A stretch of 64,000 bases of DNA from Mycobacterium szulgai (lineage in GTDB: Bacteria; Actinomycetota; Actinomycetes; Mycobacteriales; Mycobacteriaceae): assembly GCF_002116635.1 (NCBI RefSeq), contig NZ_LQPW01000171.1:39007-103006 (forward strand), given 5' to 3'. The notes under the pieces were generated by a model that was not told the origin of the DNA, did not search any database, and saw only the letters and a list, made by a program, of their open reading frames with translations. The position numbers and the translations under genes are program-made. Position 1 is the first letter of the stretch, and each line of letters opens with the position of its first letter. Shown here piece after piece: positions 58,094-64,000 of the stretch.

Positions 58094-59050
58094 ATGTTGA
58101 TCCGCAGAATCGCGCGGCCCATGTTGTCGGCCGTATTCATCGCCCAGGGTGTGGAGGCGCTGCTCAACCCCAAACCTGCGGCCGAAGCCGCGCAACCCAC
58201 CGCGGCCGGCTTGCAGTCTTTGCCGGATTCGGTCCGCAAGAGCATTCCGCAGGATGCCGAGACGCTGGCCCAAGTCAACGCCGCGGTGCAGATCGGCGGT
58301 GGTTTGCTGTTGGCCACCGGCAGATTGCCGCGCATCGCCTCAGCCGCATTGGCTCTGACGGTAATACCGGGAAACCTTGGCGCCCATATGTTTTGGAGCG
58401 AAAGCGATCCGGAGCGCAAGGCCGAGAAGCGGCGTGACTTCATCACCGACGTCAGCCTGCTGGGTGGGCTGATCATCGCGTCGGCCGATACCGCAGGCAA
58501 GCCGTCGCTGGGCTGGCGCGGCCGCCGGGCAGCCGAACGGCTCTCCGAGCGGGTCTCGTCGGCGCTGCCCGGGTCCTCCGACGCACTGCTCGATTCCGAT
58601 CTGGGCGAGCGGATCGCGCACGGCTTGCACGTCGGCGCCGAACGCAGCCGAGAACTAGCCGCTACCGCCGCTGAAAAGGGCCAGCCCTACGCCGAGGCCG
58701 CACTCGAACGCGGACGCGAACTGGCCGCTACGGCCGCTGAAAAGGGCCAGCCCTACGCCGAGGCCGCGCTCGAACGCGGACGCGAACTGGCCAGCGCGGC
58801 GGCCGAGAAAAGTGCGCCGTACGCCGAGGCGGCGCGCAAGCGCGGGGAACGCTTAGCGGGCACGGCTCGGGTGCGTGGCGTCGAGCTGGCCGAAACCGCA
58901 CGTCACCGCGGCAGTCAGCTCGCCGAAACGGCCGCCGCCCGCAGTAGCAAGCTCGCCGACGAGGCGGCGGCTCGCGGCAGCCGATTGGCGGACACCGCAC
59001 GCGACCGGATCGACGAGCAAGTCAATGGTCGCAATCGCTGGTGGCGCTAG
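58094..59050 (+). CDS. DoxX-family protein with tandem amphipathic repeats
   Basis: 318 residues. The first ~130 residues are DoxX-like (RRIARPMLSAVFIAQGVEAL; GGGLLLATGRLPRIASAALA; LLGGLIIASADTAGKPSL). From about 185 the protein becomes a series of alpha-helical repeats of 22 residues (ELAATAAEKGQPYAEAALER then GR), at first exact and later degenerate, ending in SRLADTARDRIDEQVNGRN. The repeats are amphipathic like apolipophorin/perilipin-type membrane-surface helices. Their DNA also repeats (see 58651-58848), so length may vary between strains. Its end overlaps the gluconokinase stop by 29 bp. Confidence 0.8.
   Translation: MLIRRIARPMLSAVFIAQGVEALLNPKPAAEAAQPTAAGLQSLPDSVRKSIPQDAETLAQVNAAVQIGGGLLLATGRLPRIASAALALTVIPGNLGAHMFWSESDPERKAEKRRDFITDVSLLGGLIIASADTAGKPSLGWRGRRAAERLSERVSSALPGSSDALLDSDLGERIAHGLHVGAERSRELAATAAEKGQPYAEAALERGRELAATAAEKGQPYAEAALERGRELASAAAEKSAPYAEAARKRGERLAGTARVRGVELAETARHRGSQLAETAAARSSKLADEAAARGSRLADTARDRIDEQVNGRNRWWR
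58651..58848 (+). repeat. 66-bp tandem repeats within the DoxX gene
   Basis: Units at about 58651-58716 and 58717-58782 are nearly identical (GAACTAGCCGCTACCGCCGC / GAACTGGCCGCTACGGCCGC openings), followed by a diverged third unit at 58783-58848. In-frame, 22 codons per unit. Confidence 0.8.
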
Positions 59051-59564
59051 CCAGAAACTTCTCAGCGACGGCCTCGGCATCGTCGGCGCCGTCATCCCCG
59101 ATGGTTAAGACGGTGCCGCGCTCGTCGGCGTTCAGTGGTTCAAGGATGTCGAACTGCGAACGCAACAGAGCGGCCGGCATGAAGTGATCTGATCTGGCGG
59201 TCAACCTACGGCCGATCAGTTCCGGCGAGCCGTCGAGGTGCAGGAACCGCGCATGCGGGCAGTGCGCGCGCAGTTGGTCGCGGTATTTGCGTTTGAGCGC
59301 CGAGCAACTCACCACCCCGCCCTCGCCGTGGTCGGCCAACCACACTCCAACCCGATCCAGCCATGGGTGGCGATCGTCGTCGTCGAGCGGCGTACCGCCG
59401 CTCATCTTGGCAATATTGGCCGGCGGATGCATGGTGTCGGCGTCGATGAAGGGCACCCCCAGCCGCCGCGCCAGCACCTCGCCCACCGTGGTTTTGCCCG
59501 AACCGGACACGCCCATCACGACGATGGGCGTGCGCGCCGCAGCCGCTAGAGGTTTCGGTTCCAT
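59022..59564 (-). CDS. gluconokinase
   Basis: 180 residues from ATG 59564. Walker A VVMGVSGSGKTTVGEVLA, then VPFIDADTMHPPANIAKMSGGTPLDDDDRHPWL and VVSCSALKRKYRDQLR are the thermoresistant gluconokinase signature. It phosphorylates gluconate to 6-phosphogluconate in the cytosol. Start overlaps the end of the phosphotransferase-fusion gene by 19 bp; co-transcribed. Confidence 0.92.
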   Translation of the reverse strand: MEPKPLAAAARTPIVVMGVSGSGKTTVGEVLARRLGVPFIDADTMHPPANIAKMSGGTPLDDDDRHPWLDRVGVWLADHGEGGVVSCSALKRKYRDQLRAHCPHARFLHLDGSPELIGRRLTARSDHFMPAALLRSQFDILEPLNADERGTVLTIGDDGADDAEAVAEKFLASATSDCDH

Positions 59565-61525
59565 TCCATCCAGCCCACCCCGCTGCGCCCATCGGCGGTG
59601 CTGAGGCTGACCCATGCACGGGCGAACTGGCTTACTCGTCCGTCGGTAGCGGTCAGCCGCACCGGCGCATGACCGCGCGCGTCGATGCTGGCGACAAGCC
59701 CGCCCGGGTTGAGCGTCAACGATGAACTCAACGGTAATCCGTTGTCGTCGAAGGCTTCTCGGATGTCGACCTGCTGCAGTTCGGTGACCCCACCGGCCGC
59801 GTCCTGGAGGTAGCCAAGACCCATCGCCGGGGTATTCGGAATGCGCAGATTCAGGGCGTGGATGTGGGTGCCGTCGTCCAGATGCAGTGCGCTCCACATC
59901 CAGTCCATGGACCACCAGTCGCGCACGCCCCAGGAGTGGTCACGCTGTCCGGGAACCGAATCGAATTGGTAGCGGGCGTCATTCACGGTGACGTTGCCCG
60001 AAACGGTGCATGGGATCTCGTAGCGCGTGGTCAGCCGATATTTGTAGGGCGTACCCGCGGTGGCCCACACCAATTGCATGGTGATCTCGACGGGTTCTCC
60101 CGGCTCCCCGCGCAACAATGCCGACGGGTCCGCGTACGCCTGGCCTGTCGCACGAATGTCGACGCCATAGGTGCGCAGCGGCGCGCTGGCCGAGTGGTTT
60201 GCCTGGATGGCATCGGTGCGCAGTTCCCACGGGTCTGCCGGCAACGGGACCGCAAAGTCGACGACGGCTACGGTCGGCAGCCCCGGACCGCACAGCAGCG
60301 CCTGAAACCACGCCGTGTCCTGATTGGGAATCCGGCCGATGCGAAACCAACCGCCCAATCCCTGTGCCGCATCAGCGAAGTCGGCATACCAGCTCTCACT
60401 CCACAGCGGTTCCCCGGTCGCGGTATGTGCGAGTTCGTCCGGCTCCAAAGGCCGTAACGGTTCCGGCGAAGACGGGGCCGGCAGCGTCGCCAACGCATCG
60501 ACGTCCAGAACGTGATCACAGTGCCGCTGCAGCAGCGTCATGAACATCCGGTCGCCCCGCTCGGTGCGCTGCACCAGCATTGACGAGACGATCGCCATCA
60601 TCACACCGAAAAAGCTTTGTCGGCGTACGCCTTCGGCCGCATCATCCAGACTGATCGGTGCTGCTGGACCCAGCGCCTCATGGTATGCCCGCAGCAGCGC
60701 GTCGTAGTGGACGCGCCGATCCCGCGTCGCGAGGGCGCAGCCCAGAAAGTAGGCCAGGTCGGTCAATGCCGGTCCCCAGGACACCGTCTGCCAGTCGACC
60801 ACGGTCAGCGCCCGGTCGGCCTCCGCCGTGCCGAAAAGCAGGTTGTCCAGCCGGTAGTCGCCGTGCACCAGGCCCTGGATTCCGGTCTGTGCGCCGAGAT
60901 ATCCGTCGAATGCGGCGATCAGACGGTCACATACCATCCGCGACTGCGGCGCGATCTGATCGCCGTAGCGGTCGACGAAATCCGCGTAGAGTCCGCTGAT
61001 CATCGCCTGGCTCAGCGGCGCGTCGCGGTTGAGCCACGGCGCTTCGGCCAGTGCCGCATCACCGAGTAGCGGGCCGTGCAGCCGGCCCAGCTCGGTCACC
61101 GCCAACATGGCCTGTTCGATCGTCGCGCCAGTGATTTCGTCACCGACGACAGCCGGTCCGGCGTCGCCGAGCAGCAGATCGAAGATGCCCGTCGCGGCGT
61201 CGACCGCAGCGTGGTAGCAGGGCGCGACGGGACCGCCGAGGCGTGGCGCGATATCGCGGTAGAAGCGGACTTCGCGCTCGTAGAGACCCAGCGCCGCGCC
61301 GGTCTGCCGGCTCATCGGATCGGTGGCCGCTACCTTGAGCACCACGGAGCCGGGACCACCGGGCTCTGCGTAGGTCAGCGCGACGCGATAGCACTCGCTC
61401 ATCTGGCCGGTGCCGATGCGCTCGACGGTGAAATCGGTGACCACCCCGCTGCCGATCGCCGCGGTGAGCCACGGCGCGGTCAGGTCGCCTGGGCCTTCGA
61501 TCGGTTGCTCGATGTTGCAGTCCAT
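59546..61525 (-). CDS. aminoglycoside-phosphotransferase-like / hydrolase-type fusion protein
   Basis: 659 residues from ATG 61525. The N-terminal ~370 residues resemble APH/EcKinase-type small-molecule kinases: catalytic loop GLVHGDYRLDNLLFG and DFG-like VVDWQTVSWGPALTDLAYFLG, after VVLKVAATDPMSRQTGA. The C-terminal part (about 400-659) is strand rich with RDHSWGVRDWWSMDWMWSAL, similar to the lipocalin-like AttH/DUF7064-type domain. In other actinobacteria these two domains are usually encoded separately. Substrate unknown. Start lies five bases from the end of lipT. Confidence 0.75.
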   Translation of the reverse strand: MDCNIEQPIEGPGDLTAPWLTAAIGSGVVTDFTVERIGTGQMSECYRVALTYAEPGGPGSVVLKVAATDPMSRQTGAALGLYEREVRFYRDIAPRLGGPVAPCYHAAVDAATGIFDLLLGDAGPAVVGDEITGATIEQAMLAVTELGRLHGPLLGDAALAEAPWLNRDAPLSQAMISGLYADFVDRYGDQIAPQSRMVCDRLIAAFDGYLGAQTGIQGLVHGDYRLDNLLFGTAEADRALTVVDWQTVSWGPALTDLAYFLGCALATRDRRVHYDALLRAYHEALGPAAPISLDDAAEGVRRQSFFGVMMAIVSSMLVQRTERGDRMFMTLLQRHCDHVLDVDALATLPAPSSPEPLRPLEPDELAHTATGEPLWSESWYADFADAAQGLGGWFRIGRIPNQDTAWFQALLCGPGLPTVAVVDFAVPLPADPWELRTDAIQANHSASAPLRTYGVDIRATGQAYADPSALLRGEPGEPVEITMQLVWATAGTPYKYRLTTRYEIPCTVSGNVTVNDARYQFDSVPGQRDHSWGVRDWWSMDWMWSALHLDDGTHIHALNLRIPNTPAMGLGYLQDAAGGVTELQQVDIREAFDDNGLPLSSSLTLNPGGLVASIDARGHAPVRLTATDGRVSQFARAWVSLSTADGRSGVGWMEWNRNL

Positions 61526-61530
61526 GGCCG

Positions 61531-63036
61531 TCAGCGTGCCAGGGTGAAGCCGTCCCAGGCCATCCGGCGGTGCTGGTGCGGATCGAACTCGACCCGGCAC
61601 TGGCGGTCGATCACCAACACGGCGCGGTCGGCCTGGGTGTAGGCCGGCCACCCGTCTCCGGGTACACCGGCTTTACTGAATGACCGCCACCGTCGTTGCA
61701 CCTCGTTGCTGACCCGCAGCGCAGTGCCGCGGTCGGCTCCGGCGGTTAGCAGTGCGCCGAACTTGGTGCGATACACATCGAAGACGGCCAACAATTCGGT
61801 GGCATGGGTGGCTCCGAAACCCGCCCAGCGCAGCGCCCGCGGCGCGTAGTCGTACCGGTACATATAGGTCGGGGCATGGACGCCGTGCGCCTCGGCGATC
61901 TGCCACGCGGCCGCGCCGAAGGCGAAATCGCCTCCGATCTGGATGCATGCCTCCGGTTTCGGATAGTTCGGGTAAGCGGCGGTAATGCGTTCGCGCGCAC
62001 CAGGTTCGGCGTCGGCGAACAGCTCCTCGACCATCGCTTCATTCGTCGGCAGCATCCCGAGGAAGCGGGTGAACAACCGTCCCTCTTCAGCGTTGGTGCC
62101 GACGATCAGGGGCACTCGGTGCGCCTTGCCGCATCGCATCGCCTCAACCGGGTCCATGGGCAGTACATCGTCACCGAAGACGGGACCAATTGGGAAGGCG
62201 CCCAATCGTTTCTGCATGCCCTGGTCAATCAGGCGGTGTTGGATCTCGACCAGTTGGGCAGCCGGGGCACGCATCAGCGCGTCAGCAGCATCATGGGGGC
62301 GCGCGCCGAGCAACCCGGCGAAACGGCTCGCAAACTCTGCGGCGACGTCTCTCGAGCGCACCATGCCGGCCGCCGGGCTTTCCGAAATCGCGCGGGCGAA
62401 CAGGCCTTCGGTCGCGGGCACAGCCAGCAGCGTCGCGGTGATGTGCGCGCCCGCACTCTCGCCGAAGATGGTGACATTGTCCGGGTCACCGCCGAATTCG
62501 GCGATGTTGTCCCGAATCCAGCGCAGCGCCAGCACCAGATCGCGTAGGTACACGTTGCTGTCGAAGGCGATGTCGGCAGTGGACAGCGACGAAAGATCCA
62601 GACATCCCAGCGCGCCGAACCGGTAGTTGACCGACACGTATACACATCCGCGGCGAGCCAGCGCCGCGCCGTCGTAAAGGGGCGTTGCCGAGCTGCCCAG
62701 GATGTACCCGCCGCCGTGAATGAAGACCATGACCGGCAGCGGCTCGGCCGGCGGCACTTCTGGTGCGACGACATTGAGGGTGAGGCAATCCTCGCTCATG
62801 GGCTGGTACTTGCCGAGTCCGAGCATGGTGTAGCGGCGCTGTTGGGGTGCACAGCTGGCGAACCCGTGACAGTGCCGCACCCCTGACCAGGGTTGCGGGG
62901 GCTGCGGCGCCCGGAATCGCAGCGGGCCAACTGGTGGCCGGGCGTAAGGGATGGATCGCCAGCGGTTCACTCCGTCGCGGGTGAAGCCTTCGACAATGCC
63001 GCTAACGGTGCGGGCGCGGACAGTGCGCTCATGCAT
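61531..63036 (-). CDS. lipT: type-B carboxylesterase LipT
   Basis: 501 residues from ATG 63036 (M. tuberculosis LipT, Rv2045c, is about 511). Type-B carboxylesterase motifs: SEDCLTLNV, oxyanion hole FIHGGGYILGS, nucleophile elbow VTIFGESAGAH (serine at about 193), acid region LIVGTNAEEG and catalytic histidine in FGATHATELL. No signal peptide. It would hydrolyse carboxylic esters or lipids. Divergent from lppI by 78 bp. Confidence 0.92.
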   Translation of the reverse strand: MHERTVRARTVSGIVEGFTRDGVNRWRSIPYARPPVGPLRFRAPQPPQPWSGVRHCHGFASCAPQQRRYTMLGLGKYQPMSEDCLTLNVVAPEVPPAEPLPVMVFIHGGGYILGSSATPLYDGAALARRGCVYVSVNYRFGALGCLDLSSLSTADIAFDSNVYLRDLVLALRWIRDNIAEFGGDPDNVTIFGESAGAHITATLLAVPATEGLFARAISESPAAGMVRSRDVAAEFASRFAGLLGARPHDAADALMRAPAAQLVEIQHRLIDQGMQKRLGAFPIGPVFGDDVLPMDPVEAMRCGKAHRVPLIVGTNAEEGRLFTRFLGMLPTNEAMVEELFADAEPGARERITAAYPNYPKPEACIQIGGDFAFGAAAWQIAEAHGVHAPTYMYRYDYAPRALRWAGFGATHATELLAVFDVYRTKFGALLTAGADRGTALRVSNEVQRRWRSFSKAGVPGDGWPAYTQADRAVLVIDRQCRVEFDPHQHRRMAWDGFTLAR

Positions 63037-63114
63037 AACCCGACGGTAGCCGACACTATGTACGTAGTGCCCCAGCAGAGCCAGAATTCGCCGTGTGGCG
63101 GCTAGCCTGACGGA

Positions 63115-63792
63115 ATGCGGATCGCCGTACTCGTGGCCGTGTCGTTGCTGATCGCCGGATGCTCGCACGGTACCGGCGAGCACGCGGGGCACTCGTCGAC
63201 CGGTGCCGCGCCGTCTGCGACGTCCAGCGCGAATCCCCCGCCGAGCAGCCCACAGCCGGCTGCCGGGCCGGCTGCCGGGGCGCCCATTTCGGCCGTCATC
63301 GCCTGGATCGAGGCAGGTCACCCCGCTGACCCCGCGCGCTACCACAGCGCGGCGCGCGACGGCGCCACGACCGAACTCGGCAGCGACGTCGCCTTCAGCG
63401 TCCCCGGCGGAGCCGTGAGCTGCACGACGGACGTCAAACACACCGGCGGGCCGCTGGCGTGTCTGGTCAAGTTGACCAATCCGCCGCCTGCGCCCGCGAC
63501 GGCCTATGGCGAATGGAAGGCCGGCTGGGTCGATTTCGACGGCACCAATCTGCAAGTCGGCTCAACACACGCCGATCCGGGGCCGTTCATTTTCGGCGAT
63601 GGATTGGAGCTGGCCAACGGCGACTCGTTGTCGTTCGGCGACTATCGGTGCCGCTCCGGTCAAAGCACTGTGGTGTGCGTGAATTACGCCCATCAGTCGG
63701 CGGCCCGGCTGAGTCCCGCCGGCGTCGAACCGTTCGGCTGCCTGCGGTCGGTACCGCCACCCGACGGCGTCGGTACAGCGTTGCGCTGCTGA
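63115..63792 (+). CDS. lppI: lipoprotein LppI
   Basis: 225 residues. Signal sequence RIAVLVAVSLLIAGCSHGTG with lipobox LIAGC, a Ser/Gly/Ala/Pro-rich linker, then an exported domain with three cysteines (GAVSCTTDVKHTGGPLACLV; YRCRSGQSTVVC). Position next to lipT and length match M. tuberculosis Rv2046 (218 residues). Function unknown. Confidence 0.88.
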   Translation: MRIAVLVAVSLLIAGCSHGTGEHAGHSSTGAAPSATSSANPPPSSPQPAAGPAAGAPISAVIAWIEAGHPADPARYHSAARDGATTELGSDVAFSVPGGAVSCTTDVKHTGGPLACLVKLTNPPPAPATAYGEWKAGWVDFDGTNLQVGSTHADPGPFIFGDGLELANGDSLSFGDYRCRSGQSTVVCVNYAHQSAARLSPAGVEPFGCLRSVPPPDGVGTALRC

Positions 63793-63803
63793 GCTTTTCG
63801 TCG

Positions 63804-64000
63804 TCAGCCAGGCAAGCCTGGGTCGCCGCTGGTGCCCAGAAGGATGCCGCCGGCACCGCCCGCACCGCCGGGCCCCCCGGCGCCGACGGGTGTGCCCGCA
63901 CCGCCGGCCGCACCGTTGCCTCCGTTGCCACCGACACCGATGAGCTTCGCGTCGCCACCGTGCCCGCCGGCACCGCCCGCCGCGGGGCCGGCGGGCAGAC
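63804..64000 (-). CDS. PE_PGRS protein, C-terminal end only
   Basis: The minus strand entering from the window edge reads GPAAGGAGGHGGDAKLIG, VGGNGGNGAAGGAG and GGPGGAGGAGGILLGTSG before a TGA at 63804. The glycine-alanine/asparagine triplets (GGAGG, GGNGG) are the PGRS pattern confined to slow-growing mycobacteria of the M. tuberculosis/M. kansasii/M. marinum clades. The PE domain lies outside the window. Confidence 0.9.
   Translation of the reverse strand, partial: LPAGPAAGGAGGHGGDAKLIGVGGNGGNGAAGGAGTPVGAGGPGGAGGAGGILLGTSGDPGLPG

Overview
The window is chromosomal DNA of a slow-growing Mycobacterium. The evidence is a PE_PGRS tail at the right edge, a PE/PPE pair, an ESX type VII secretion locus, DosR-type genes and high GC. 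The pncA product keeps every expected catalytic residue. Two blocks follow the order of M. tuberculosis Rv2034-Rv2036 (20295-21738) and Rv2038c-Rv2046 (51068-63792, with extra genes interspersed). The species cannot be fixed from the sequence alone; relatives of M. kansasii, M. gordonae or M. szulgai would fit.

Region 1 (1-11554): redox and stress genes. These are a YVTN-like lipoprotein, a cytochrome b/molybdopterin oxidoreductase, a flavodoxin-fold reductase, an Orn/Lys/Arg-type decarboxylase, an HspR-like MerR regulator divergent from hsp18, a PAS-ANTAR protein, a GTP cyclohydrolase I paralogue, and two universal stress proteins flanking ferredoxin FdxA with two DosR-like boxes.

Region 2 (11733-16695): a leftward, largely overlapping operon of OsmC-family protein, cyanase, acyl-CoA-dehydrogenase-like flavoenzyme, ECF sigma factor, anti-sigma factor, flavin reductase and formate/nitrite channel. 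Its long leader may hold a 25-codon peptide and a terminator-like hairpin.

Region 3 (16696-21738): a DUF3097 gene, a large DUF1023 hydrolase carrying a type VII effector-like N-terminal region, an EspC-like small protein, and the arsR-SRPBCC-DinB operon with an 18-bp palindrome at its start.

Region 4 (21739-51085): about 29 kb of type VII secretion genes lie exactly where M. tuberculosis has only Rv2037c. The core reads eccA-eccB-eccC, then PE-PPE-esx-esx-espG-espI-like-eccD-mycP-eccE and an HTH regulator. The order and Esx sequences do not match classical ESX-2. Three 23-bp direct repeats sit in the only large gap of the core. To the right are two cargo cassettes (EspC-like/effector/membrane protein and WXG100/coiled-coil/lipoprotein). 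Each is preceded by a copy of the same ~440-bp segment containing the eccA 5' end and promoter. Two accessory groups follow: an Rv3899c/Rv3900c-like leftward group and an EspL/EspD-like rightward group.

Region 5 (51068-64000): a CUT1 sugar ABC transporter, an ECF41-type sigma factor with a candidate target promoter and DoxX gene, an Rv2042c homologue, pncA, a DoxX protein with tandem helical repeats, gluconokinase, a phosphotransferase fusion protein, lipT, lppI and the end of a PE_PGRS gene. No tRNA, rRNA, insertion sequence, integrase or CRISPR array was recognised.
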